Assembly: GCF_037038585.1 (NCBI RefSeq)
Contig: NC_092526.1
Coordinates: 6,844,001-6,908,000 of the forward strand
Direction of reading: 5' to 3'
DNA length: 64,000 nt
Source of the DNA: Patagioenas fasciata
Taxonomy: Eukaryota; Chordata; Aves; Columbiformes; Columbidae
The notes beneath the pieces were generated by a model. The model did not search any database and was not told where the DNA came from. It saw only the letters and a program-made list of their open reading frames with translations. Numbering within the stretch: the first letter of the stretch is position 1; every line of letters begins with the position of its first letter. Shown one piece after another: positions 1-12,147 of the stretch. Position numbers and translations under genes: made by a program.

Positions 1-3000
1 ATAACCCTGCATATCCGAGGGCAGATACACAAAAGCTTTTATCTCCTTTCTTCCCCTAGAAGGCTGTTACCAGCCAGGAGGTACTTTGTCTCTGACCTAC
101 AGGCGAAGTCTGATGGACACTTGAGGCAGCTCTACTCCAGACCGACGGCCAAATGTCACTTTGCACCCATTCCCACCTGCTCTTCTCCCCAGCCAGGCCC
201 ACAGCCCCAGCTGATGTGCCTGCCCAAGAGGACCATGGGCATCCCTGGGCTGCGCATACAGGTCCCACCGATGTCATGCAAGTCAAACAGTTAACTGATG
301 CGATGATGTGGGCAGGCAAACAGGACCACAAGATGCACACAGAGCAGGCCCTGCCACTCTTCCAGGTATCACCCAGGAGAAAAACCAACCAGCAGCAGCT
401 CACCAGGACACTGGGGTGAGGGTCACTATTCTCTTTATACACAGTCCTTTGGCATATCTCATTACTTTCTGCCTTGGAAGGTTACTCTGAATTACTTGGA
501 AGACCCCCCAAGCCCTAAAGCCCTTCCCAGCTGTTCTGCAGACCCCTCTCCTGCCACCCCAGCCTCGCTGCTTCCAGCTATTAGGACCTGGAAATTTCAT
601 CCCACTCATTTCTTTGCAACAGGGAAAACAGGCAAAGCCCCCTCAGTAACCTACAGAAACCTGGCCCCATAAACATGATAAACAGCAAAATAAAGAACTT
701 GTGGCTGACCCTGCCCCGTTTCACAGCGTTTGAGCACACTGCAAGAGGAGCCTTGAGCGGGTGAGCATCTCCAGACTTGGGTCTCCCAGTCACCACTGTG
801 ATTTGCTGTTTCAGCTGGTGGGTGGGTGTGTAAGGCTCACAGGTGCCTGTGCCGGCCACTGCTCAAGCACAACCATTTGGCACCATTTTCTTTCAGACTA
901 GCTCACGACACTTCTTGCCCAGAATTAATTAGCAGACGTACAAAATAACCCTTCTAACCAGCACCTCCATTTCTAGCTTGCAGCACCTTTTGCAAACAAA
1001 TTTTACATGTTTGAGATTTAAATTTGTGTTAAATCATTAGTGCTGATCTTCCAGAGACGAGGAAGCAAAGGTTGCTAACACAGTACCCAAGTGCACAAGA
1101 TCGTTGTGTATTTTATACTGTTCCTCTCTCTGCTAATTGACTTAATGCCACACGCAGCTGGGAGTGTATTTGCATCCCCAAAAGGACCGTGGCACTCCGA
1201 AGATGGGTTTTTTCACGTGCCAATATGACAGCTTGACTCACAACTGGCTCCCCCCACAAAAAATACCCATGACACGCAGATGTGGATGATTAGTGCCTGA
1301 ACCAGAACTAACTCCTCAGAAAATTGTACTTATTGCAGGACAAATTGAGTCTGCTATGGCAGAAGCCAGAATAATTGCTCAGGGGAGCACGGGGCTTATC
1401 CAGCAGTTAGTTCATTATTTGTACCTGCTCGGAGCCAGGATAGGAACAGCAGGCAAGGTGGCAGCAAACAAGGTACAAACTCCAGTATCTCAGGATCAAT
1501 TTGTTCAGATAAAGGCTTATTGCCATCACAGCAAGGTTGCAAAACACCTCTTTGAGTGCTTATGGGTGGGAAAATATGAGGAGGGAGCTGTTTAACTACT
1601 GTCCTTAAGTTTTGTGATAAGCTATACAGATGCGAACAAAATTAATGCTGCTTTTCGGACTTTTCCATGCACCCCAAAGCCAGAGTTTAGAGGTGAAACA
1701 CATCTCAAGTTGAGAGGGCAGATGCCATCTTTGCAACAGCACCAGGATAAGGCAACCAGCACCTACCAGAAGCAGCTGGCATTTTTTAATACCAAATATA
1801 CACAATTTTGGCTAATGTTCATATAGATCTTAATACTCACATTAGCTCAATCTCATATATTATTGCTTAATACTTTTACAGAGTTCAGGTGTTTACTAAT
1901 GCGGAATAGTAAGACTACTGCCAATTCTCTCTTTCCCTTGAAACGAAATGCAGAACTGCTATGGTGGTGGCTGGGGAGCTTTCCTGCCTGATATAGGCAC
2001 AGCATGGTTTTTTGTTTCAATTGAAAGAACGTGTTAGTTAAAATAATCTCAGGTAGATTTATGCTATTTGTTCTGTGCCATTACACAGCCATTTTTGGCT
2101 AAAGCAAGTGATATTTAATCTGGTTGTCCCCCTTATATTTATAGATAGTGCAAATATAGTCATTTTTCTATTCCCTAAAAATAAATACTTCCCATGTGGA
2201 AAAGCAGTTGCCATAATTTAAGCGTGCTTGACTCAGTAAGGGTACTTGGATTGCAACCTATTAGCCCAGCCATCAGTTCCCAACTGGAACGGAAGCGAAC
2301 GCAGTACGAATTCATGCAATACTCTGGTTGTAGAAATACTTAGAGAGAAAAGAATAATAAATCCAGTCTGCACCACACTACTCAAGTAACCCCATCACCT
2401 TCATTACCAGCTGCAGCACAGAAAGGCCACTACAGACACCACTCCCTTGAAATGACACCATCATCTTCAGTCATTTAATAATTGTACCATTGCTTGGACT
2501 GGACCTGCATTTGTCTTTGGAAAAAGCGTGACCCAGGGAAGGAAAAGCAACCGGAGAGAGTTAGTACGTCTGGGAGGCCAGCAGCAAAAGCTATCTGTGA
2601 GCTAAATGAGGAAGCAAAGAGCTGAAAAACGAGTTGCATTTCCCTTCTGAGCTTGCAAACACTTCAAAAAATGTCCACAGTTACACACGCAAAATCTCCA
2701 CGCTAATTATTGACTAGCAAAGTGTTGGAGGAAAAAAGGAGTTAGAGAAACCTGCCAGTGAAGACCCATATACGACCTCAGCCCGTGCACAGCAGGCCCT
2801 GCAGAGACTGGGGAGACGCGACCAGACATGAAATGGGCATCAATAAGTGATGCCAATACCCGTGCTGTACTGGCACCAGTTCTGCACTGCAGATACGGAT
2901 TAGCGCCTGGTTTTCAGTCCATGCCATGCTGCTGAGCCTCCAGACGAATTTATTTTGCTCCACTGTAACCTTGAAGGCAAAACTCTTGTGTTAAAAATGT

Positions 3001-3702
3001 TTAAAAAAAAAGCAAGTTGTTGGTAGACCTTGCGAATGTGAACACCAGCGCTCCAGCCAGCACTAATAGGATGTGCTGCCTCGTGAGCAAGATGGGTTCC
3101 TGCCCTTCACCCCCGGCATGGTGAGGAGCCAAACACATCCACGAGGAATGGGAAAGTCCTTTGTCTCAGTGGCGGCTCTGGGTGGGAAGAGTGATTGAAC
3201 ACATTACAGGTTAGGGAAGGCAACACTTCCAGGACTGTCCTCCAAACACGAGAATGAGAAAGGAATTGATTTTACCTCGCCCTAATACTCCTTTATAGTA
3301 AGAAAGTGCCTCTTTGTCATCTCGGTAGCAGAAGAAACAATCCCAGCCAGCCCTTTTGCTTTCTGTAAGTGCTAATTGATGGGGGGACGCGGCAGCAGGA
3401 CAGCTGAGCTCTCCTGCAGCGGGGGGACAGCGCAGGTGACGGTCCCCAGCTCTGCTGCAGCCACCTCACCGCCCACCGCCCTCCAGCACCCACAGCCCAC
3501 CCTGCTCGGATCCCCACACAAAGGACTGAAGTTTCCAGCACAGCCCTGCAAAGAACCCACCGGTTCCTCCTCCACTCATCTGCAGCTTTCTCCTTTCCCA
3601 GTAAGGGCTGGTGGGCACCGGCATCACTGTGCATCGGCCTCTGGATCTCCCCGGGGTATTTCATGCTCCAGGGCAGCTCTCTTTACTGATGCTCAGAGCT
3701 TA
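1..3702. other. Downstream intergenic DNA
   Basis: No exon or recognisable repeat. It contains one 100-codon plus-strand open frame (1293-1595) of unknown identity, described under findings. The rest is unremarkable, with A/T runs near 3003-3011. HNMT lies downstream of THSD7B in mammals, but no HNMT-like exon is recognisable here. Confidence 0.5.
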
Positions 3703-3945
3703 TCATAGAATCACAGAACAGTTTGGGTTGAAGGGCCCTTCCCAGCTCCCCCAGTGCCACCCCTGCCATGAGCAGGGACATCTTCACCAGCTCAGGTTGC
3801 TCAGAGCCCCGTCCAGCCTGGCCTGGGATGTCCCCAGGGATGGTTCATCCACCACCTCTCTGGCCAACCTGGGCCAGGCTCTCACCACCCTCAGTGTAAA
3901 AAGTTTCTTCCTCATGCCCAGCCCAGGCTGTGTGCTTTGGGGAGC
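3703..3945 (-). mobile_element. CR1 LINE fragment, 3' end
   Basis: It begins with TCATAGAATCACAGAAC, the reverse complement of the CR1 3' terminal octamers. It continues with the TTTGGGTTGAAGGGCCCTT block and the TTTCTTCCTCATGCCCAGC block. The element is 5'-truncated and diverged. The right border is approximate. Confidence 0.85.
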
Positions 3946-6900
3946 TGCTGGCACAGCAAGGCTCTGATCCGTGTTCCCCGCTGAGATCAAAACAGCAGAA
4001 CTGCCAGTCGCAGTAAAAGCAGCACATCACCCTTATAAATTAACCCACATTTCTTCACCTTCCACCTGCTGGAAGCGCCGCCCTGCGCCAGCACCGCGCT
4101 GTTCAGAGGGTGGCAGAGGAGCAGAAACCAGCTCCGTAATCTTGCAGCTAAGATCTGCTTTCAGCTGGGGAGCAAAGGAACTCCTTAGGAAAGCAGGACG
4201 TGCTCTCTCTGCAGAGATTTCACACCAGCGTCCAGGTCCATTCATGGAAATTGGTCGTTTGATGAAGTAATTTGGGAGCGGGGCCCCGCACCCACAGCCG
4301 GACAACGCTGACATTTCGGTTCTCACCCGGCTGCGCTGCAATAAATGGAGCTGTCAGGTCAGAGTGCACCGTTTCATTTTCATTCAAGCACCTATTTAAT
4401 ATTCATTATGCTATAGGGGGACGTTTTTATGTCAGGAAAAACACAAGTGCTCTCCCAAAATGACTCAAGGGCAATAAAGAATAAATTGTCTTTAAACCTG
4501 TATAAGAATGCTGAAGTCACAAACAAGGCATAAAATAACATGGAGCTGGAAAGTGCTTTTTCTTTATTAGGTTTATCAAAGTAAAGCTAGGCTGGCAAGC
4601 TTGTTCTATCAAGCAAATGGATGTGGTAAAAAAAAGGAAATGAAAATTCTGATCCATATTCATTGTTTCAGTGTCAGCAAGGGGAAAAAAACCTTCGCTT
4701 TATTTTTTTTTCTTCAGAAAGCTAATCTGAAGTTTTACCAAAAAAAACGTAAGCCAAGCTAATAAGGAAGCAAAAGAAAATCAAAGATAATTAATAGAAA
4801 CAAAGCAAGCAGCAGAAGAGTCCAGACAAAGTGCCTAATATTAAACAAAATGCAGCACATGCTTGACTGCACCAAGCAGCAGCTCCAGGCACCGACAGCA
4901 TCTTAAGAGGGAGATTTCATTCCCAAAGCTCCCAGCACTGGCCCTGGCCCGCGGCCACCGGCCCCTCATCGGCAACGGGGCCGGTCTCCAAACACACAAC
5001 AGATTTTTCTTTTCTGTTTAAATTAGGTTTTAACACAGACCTGGCAGCAGCTCCTGAACAGTTGCGCCCATGGACCTGTCATGCTCGCAAAACAAAGCCA
5101 GACTATTTCCCAGGTTTAAAAGAGGCTCATGTAGAAGCCTAAGGGAGGACTAGTGACTAAATGGGGGCGGGTGTCTCAAGGCGCATGTGTGCACTTGTAT
5201 ATTTTGCATTCCTACAGCCTTGATAAATAAATGTGTTTTTCTCTGTAAGACAACAAGGCAATTCAGTTTCCAGAAAGTCCTGTATCCCATGGCAAGACCT
5301 CGGGAGGAGCTGTTGTTAGTTCTATGGGTTTTTTCCTGGTTGAAGATGATCCATGAGGCATGTACAGCAGTGACAAAGGAACATGAGTTGGATCCCTTCG
5401 GCCTTTATACAGCCCGCTGAGTGAGACGCACAGATTCGCACTCCTTTCCCTTACATTTGCATTTGGTCCCATGGGCTCATCAGTACAGATATTTGTGGAA
5501 AAAGCTTGATGAGATTGGGAAATTATGCCAGCCCCTGCTCCTCTATTAATAGAAAACACAGAATTACTGAGAGCAGTTTATGTAAATATGCTCTTTCCTC
5601 AGAAGAGGACAGTGGTTTTACTGACAAATTGAGTGACATCTCACCTGGCATGAAGCAAATAAAATAGTAAATATTTCAAGTTACCAGTCTGCAGTAATGG
5701 AGACTGCATTTGAAAATGATTGCTGTGGATCAGCCATATCATACAAAGGAACAGAATGGCAATGCAACTGCCATGTGACACATCTATATTACAGCTTTTC
5801 ATCTCAATTTAGTCCCTAAGAGGCTGCATCAGCTGATTGCATTAAATATATGAAGGGCTATTTTCCACCAGTCTGTACTGGAGAAGCAGCAATGTCAAGA
5901 TGGTTCCCAGCAACAAAAAACATGCCTGAATGTCCCTGCTGCCACCACAGAGTGCAGCGGTTGGTCACCGGGCACAGCTGGTACAGATGTTTGTCTCTGA
6001 TGCTCCTCTACCCATTAGACAGATGCCATCACAACAGAAACCAGAGCTAGGACAAGGGTTGAGATAAAAACCCCTCATTTTCTCTGCATCAGACCTGTCA
6101 GACACTGGAAGATGAAGTGTTTTGCCCAGTTTAAAAAGTAGTGTGGGGCTGTTATAGAAAACAAGAGATCGCTGTACGTTGCTCTGGCATGACCTGTCTC
6201 TGCTGGCACTTTTCCTGGCTGTCCCTCAGCCTGTCTGTCACTGGGAGAGGTGGCTCAGACACATGCTCTGGGGTTCAGAGAACATGGTTCTTACACCTCT
6301 CGAGACAACCAGTTCACCCATAGCAGCTGGAACACAGTCACTGGCGCTTCAGCAGGGCTACAACCTCCACAAGTTCCACGTAGTGTTGTGTTGGAAGAAA
6401 AAAACCTCTCTGCCATAGAGAAATCTCTTCTTTGAAGTCCTACTTCAGATTGCTTATCTAAGGACACGGCTTTTGTTTCATCAAAGAAGACTTAAAAAAT
6501 TCACTACAAATAGCTAAAACACTGATGTTGACTGCCACTGTAGCCTTTCTGTATGTTTTTTTCTCAAAGCATGGGAGATAATAGATTAAATCTCTGTTGC
6601 ATCCTGTCACTGAAACCATCCTGTAAGTCCATCCTCAAGTCTACCCCAGCTACTCCACTTAAATAAATCTGGACACACTGTGTCTACCCAACGCACACAA
6701 GCCAAGAAGCTCAACCCTTCTGCTGCAGAAAAGCAGCCCTAGAGTATGTTTCTCATGGTACACTTGGATATTTCACTGGTCTGACCCATCAACTCATGGG
6801 ATGCTCTTCTCTGATCCAGCCACTGACCTAACTGACTAACAATGTAGAAGACAAAACCAAATTGTGCAATTAAATCACTTAATTTGCCACATGAGGTGTT

Positions 6901-6973
6901 TCAGGATCGATGAATTTGTATTTGTGAAGGGCGCTGAAGGTGGAAAACTCTAAGGAAGCAACAGACAATAACC

Positions 6974-6990
6974 TAAATAATAATAATAAT
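6974..6990. repeat. (AAT)n microsatellite
   Basis: A short uninterrupted run of AAT triplets, five to six units. Confidence 0.8.
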
Positions 6991-9900
6991 CCCTAAGTGA
7001 AGTCAACAGGCAACACTTACTGACCCTGGATCAGATCCATCTCTGCAAAGGCGGTTTTGCCTGGTGCTACCCCAGTGTCCGAGGAGAGCCTGGACCCGCA
7101 CATTAATTCCTACTAAACCTGAGTTTCAGAAGGCAGATACCAAAGGCCAGTTGCAATGGAGAGGAAGCGTCACATCATCCCTTGGCCTGACCCTGCTGCT
7201 GTGCAGTGCTGTGATTACCAGGCAACGGCAGCAACCTGGAAACACCATTTCTGGGCTTCATCCATCTGCTCAGACACTTCTGCAGAAAAGCTACTCAAAG
7301 CTCACTCACACAGGGGTAGGAGCCAGCTTGCACCCCCTCCAAAAATAAAATTACAACTGCTGTCTTACTTACCTGCAAAATTAATGTCTGGTGCTCCACT
7401 TCATCCGCACACTGTTGAAAGATTCTTCACTGTTATTATGTTTGAAGAGGTTTTTTTTCCAAGTGTCATATTGGCATGTAACAACCACAATATTCATAAC
7501 ACTCAGGTGAACTTTCATAAAGCACGGGAGAAAATTAACGTTCTTCCCTATCAGAGGAAATGGAATGTGGTTTTTCATTCCATCAAAACATCTCTTCACA
7601 GACAGGATAAATCCCATAAATTGCTTTAACCCGTGTATCCATCTGGAGCCCACCCTCTGCAGTATTGCAAAAAAACATGTAATCAAAGTAAATGAGGATA
7701 ATTACCAACGAGTGCAAATACGGGGTTTCTGGATTCTTTTTCTCAGATGTTTCATATGTGACCATTTTACCACATGTTTACACAGAAAAATAGATTGGAA
7801 GATAAAAGGATATGCATTAAAATTCATGCAGAAAGCCTCCTGTAGCCACTATTACAACTATTCGCTCAAATCTGGTCTTTTCTCCCCAAATGTAAAGGTA
7901 ACCAAACCACAAATAATAACCCATTTCAAGGGGCAGTGGGGTCCCGTGCTATCAGACTTCACTGCGAGAACCTCCTTATTTCTCTCTACCAGGTAGGAAC
8001 AAGAAACGACTGCGCACAATTCCATTTACTGAACGGCAGTTCAGGTGAATTCATTGCTTTTCACACTTGTGTTTCTATAGTCCTCGCTATCCCGAGGGGT
8101 CAGACCAGCATCTTTAAGGCAACTGTATAGATTTCTCGACTGGTTAGAAGCCCTTCACACATCACCTCCCCATCCGCGCAGCTGCGTGGGGCAGGGGGGA
8201 GATGCCCTTCCCTGCAGAAACACCCGGACCAGGTGGAATTACAGGCGACTTTCTTCATCTTCCACGTCTGACAGGAGCAGGAGGCATGACCCGCCATAAG
8301 CCTTACGAGACGGGTCGTGTCACATCACAGCAGCTTAACGGCACGGCCGGCGGCACAAGTCATGTCAGCGGTTAATTGACAGGAACAGAGTCACCTGTCG
8401 GGTCGTGGCTCCGGGAAACGAGTAACACATGCATATTGATGGCAAGTAATAGTCTGCGCACAGATACATCTTCATAAAGATAATATAAATCAAGCTCCTG
8501 TCCAGGACAGGCGCATGTCACAGCTGTAAGATGTGGAAGTTAATTCATTTAAATTACGTTCTGAACCAGACAGAACCGTAATCTGTCCCGAGGCACATTA
8601 ATACATCAAGTATCCTGATCCATCTTTCGAAAGGTCCCGAGTTAATTTTTTTTCCGCATTACTACCGCCCAATTGAAAACAAATCTTGAAATTATATTTA
8701 AACTACATCTCTCCTTCCATTCGTAAGTGCAGATTAAGTTGCATATTTAGAAAAAATAAGTCTTTCAAGAAACCAGCTATGCCACGTTAGCAGCAAATGA
8801 CCTATCGCTAATGATAACTTCATACTTATCAGGACTAATCCAAACTGGAAATGCTCAACCGATTTCTTCCCAAGATATTTTCTTCATTTCCTGATGAAAC
8901 TGGCCATGAATGTAAGTGCACTTAAGCAAAGAAAACTACACAATTAGGCTCTTCTTCAACACATATGAATACACGCACAAGCTAATTTACAAGTCTTCAG
9001 CTATGTAGTCTTGTAGGAATTTTTACACTACTCTGCTTCAAGAGCCAGGACAACAAGTATTTGCTCTTGACTGCAGCACCCAAAGTTTGAGTGTTCAGCG
9101 ATACTTGTGGGGAGTTCAGCTGGATCCAGCCCCACCAGCCTGGAAGCTCCACAAGAGGATATTTCTGCAGGAAAAATGTTTCATTTTACATGCAAAAGCC
9201 CACATATTCAAAGTTATACAATATCCACAGATGTGGTACCTGTGAATGAAGACATCCCATTTCTGAGCATGAAGAGAATGACTGTAGGAATGATGTATTT
9301 CTCAGTAACAGGTTTTTTGTGGAGTCTCACTGCAGTTGCTGCTATTTTGTTTTGCATTAGAGAGTGTTTGAATAGAGGAGAGAAAACACCACAGAAGACA
9401 GACCTCAGAAAAAAACCAATTTGCACATTTACATCTGTAATACTGAAGTAGGAAACACCTGGCAGCGGACACTGAAATCAATAGCGTTGAAACAAAAGAC
9501 GACAGAACACAGACTCATCATCTGGTTCCTGTAATAACTACCAAGACAGATTACCAGGGCATTTGGCAAACTCTCCACCCCCAGATGCTTTTCCTCCCAA
9601 TCACATACGTGTCTCAATGCGATGCCCTAGCTGAGGGTATGGGAATCACCTTCCTGACATGGACCGAGACCTCTTGCCTGTCTTTGGCAGGGGTCAGCTC
9701 CAGCTACTTCACCATTCAGTTTAGAAACCTCAAATAGGCAAGAACTGGGAGTAATCCCTCTTCCGTGTCATGACTCCCAGTCAATTTCACAGCTTAATTC
9801 GATCCAAAATTATCAAATACATGCAATTACATCGGGACATCTGAATCACCGCACTGTCCAAACTGGACCACGGGTGAACACGGGTTTCACGTGCATGCCA

Positions 9901-10279
9901 GTGCCGTCTCCCACAGCTGCCCATGAGCCTTCCCCTCTGTTTTACTTTACAAGTTGCTATAGCGTGAGTGGGGACATGGGCTGCATGAAGGCCACCAAAG
10001 AGGAGCACAACCCCAGATCCTGGAGCTCCTCACCCCCTGGAACGATGTCCCACATCTCCCGTGCTGGACATCACAGTTTGGACTGTACTTTCCCCTGATG
10101 TTGAAAGCGATGACCACATTTGTTATTATTCCACCAACTTTCCCACTCCAATGCCTTTTTGAACAGCGTGCTTGAGTTTATTCTTTCCTTATTCAGAGTG
10201 TACCGTTCTCATATCCTGCAGACAAAATATATTAAGACCCGGTAGTATTATTTCTGATAGTTTTTCCCCATGTAACCTT

Positions 10280-10320
10280 TGCTCTATACATGTGTAACTC
10301 TTACTCTATACATGTTACTC
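10280..10320. repeat. Small tandem duplication of a ~20-bp unit
   Basis: Two adjacent copies share CTCTATACATG followed by TGTAACTC or TTACTC. It is probably slippage, and no function is implied. Confidence 0.6.
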
Positions 10321-11900
10321 AAAGGTTCAGTTAAAACAAGATTCAGGCCCGCAATGTTACTCCTTTTTACACCATAAATAGGTATAGCTCTAAGGCAGAA
10401 AGTGGGACCAGCTGAACATCTTCGGGGCCAGCAAGTGAGACAATTTCCCCTGGCAAATCCACCAGCCTTTTTATTTTTAACGCGGGAAGATGAAAGTGTG
10501 TTTCTGACCTTACTTTGATGACATGATATCATCTCAATTTGATGCTGCGAGAGAAATGGTGCACAGGTGGGATCCTGACCTGGGGAAGGAGGCCTACCTG
10601 CAACACCATCGTCTTTGCAATGAAACCGTAGCATTCAAATCACTTCACGAAGCCGTGAAGAGCAACCCAGCAAGACGAGCGCTGCCTCCTGCCCTAGTTC
10701 CACCCTCCTCTTGTGATGATCCGCACTGAAGCAAACGCGGATCAAGAAGGACCGCATGGGTGCTGGTAACGATCCTTTGTTTTCCTCTTCTTTCTAATAA
10801 TTGGAATAAGCAGCACCACTGAGCTAAAAATAAAACTAAGCGTTCTCCAGGTCTGCAATTATTGTCTCGACTTGTACTTGTCTACAACATTTCTTCCACT
10901 AATCACTACTGCGCAAAACATGCCAGAATTGTTTGAAATCTGAGCCCGATCTCAGACACAGAAAAGACTAATAACGAATGTTGTTTACACACATTTAATT
11001 CAACACACCAGAAGCAATTTTTCTCTCTCGTTAGCATTTTGCTTATAAATACAAGTCAATACCACAAGATGGCACTTTCTTACTTGCGACACACACTATT
11101 AGAAACACCCTCTTCCAATGTTCCCAGATGTTTACGACATGTTAACTTTTCAGTGGTTCTGAAACATTTAAAAAAGCAAGACCTTCTACAAACCGCATTT
11201 GTGTTTGATGTATATTAAATGAGGTCAGGTAATTAAATTCAAAAAAAGAATTTATAAATATTTCAGATAAGAAAATTGAAATACAAAAGCAGAGTTTGTA
11301 TTAATTAAACTGAATAACAATTTAAACTGGTCATAATGTATCTACATGGTTTAATTTAATTTAAAATACTTTTTAAACAATCGAATCCTCCAGCCATTCA
11401 TCAAAACACCTATCTACTCAACTCTTTAAAAAATATTCTCAGTTAAGAAACCACCTATGCTTTTTCAAAACAATCCTTCTGTCCTGTAGGTGGAAATGAA
11501 GAAAAACCATATTCCAGACTAGAAAACAGGATAAGAAGGAAGAAACTTTAAAAAACCTGATAACTTCAGACACTTAACTCATTCTTCCTCGCATTTCTCA
11601 AAATACATGATCCAGTTTTAAAGTCTTTGAACGAAATGTAAACACTAGAAAACTCATTGCTGAAATATGTGAAGAATAAAGAACGCTGCACTAATATAGT
11701 GCATAATGATGCTGTGTCAAATTTGTCATTTACAATAAATGTCACATTTTCCCCAGGATTGTCATGCCTTTTTTTCTCTAATTCCTTTTGACGTTTGCAG
11801 ATTCTTTTGTTGTTTTTTTCAGTTCCCATTGCTCAACAGGAAGAGATGAACCTTCTGGTCTCTTCAGGAAAATTTCATAAGATCCAAGTCTTTAATCCCT

Positions 11901-11906
11901 TTTATT
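11901..11906 (-). promoter_or_regulatory. Candidate polyadenylation hexamer AATAAA
   Basis: TTTATT on the plus strand reads AATAAA on the minus strand, about 160 bases after the stop codon. I do not see a strong GU-rich downstream element, so usage is uncertain. Confidence 0.35.
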
Positions 11907-12065
11907 TTTTTGTTTAATAAAGAGGTGGCAAAATGTTAAGCTTGCAATACTTCTGCCTGGTATATAACACATCAGGAGATTCCTCAAAAAACTGAGAAGT
12001 CTGAGAGTTCCAAAAAATAAAGCAGTTAAGGCAGCCGATGTCTACATTTGGATTTCTTTTTTATG
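11901..12065 (-). other. Probable minimal THSD7B 3' UTR
   Basis: The sequence after the TAA is AT-rich and non-coding. The first AATAAA on this strand is about 160 bases after the stop. Transcripts may run further, because further minus-strand AATAAA-like hexamers occur at lower coordinates, for example near 10467. The true end cannot be fixed from sequence alone. Confidence 0.45.
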
Positions 12066-12147
12066 TTACATATCAATGTCTCCATCGTAGGCTAAGGTTA
12101 GAGGCTTCTGCTGTGGAGGAGTGCTTTGATGCTGCTTTGTTTTTTTG
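12066..12147 (-). CDS. THSD7B: THSD7B terminal coding exon: cytoplasmic tail and stop
   Basis: 82 nt: one base finishing the split cysteine, 26 codons, then TAA at 12068-12066. The tail begins [16 protein letters not shown] and ends [10 protein letters not shown], the conserved THSD7-family C-terminus. The acceptor is TTCTTGCAG. The KKTK start is a basic stop-transfer anchor just inside the membrane. This exon is below usual ORF-length cut-offs and was found by searching for the family tail. Confidence 0.96.

Larger units (their letters stand above)
3946..11900. other. Downstream intergenic DNA with candidate noncoding elements
   Basis: No supported exon. It contains a short AAT run (6974-6990), a plus-strand open frame with a hydrophobic segment (9107-9451), a homeobox-site-rich block (about 8300-8620) and a small tandem duplication (10280-10320). 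11200-11400 is strongly AT-rich. All other open frames appear to be chance. Confidence 0.5.

Noticed and set aside
7156-7629. 157-codon plus-strand open frame
   Set aside because: There is no domain, and its residue composition looks random. Neighbouring frames of similar quality occur throughout.
1-11900. Search for HNMT, expected downstream of THSD7B from mammalian gene order
   Set aside because: No methyltransferase-like exon was recognised. The gene is probably beyond the window, or this bird's order differs.
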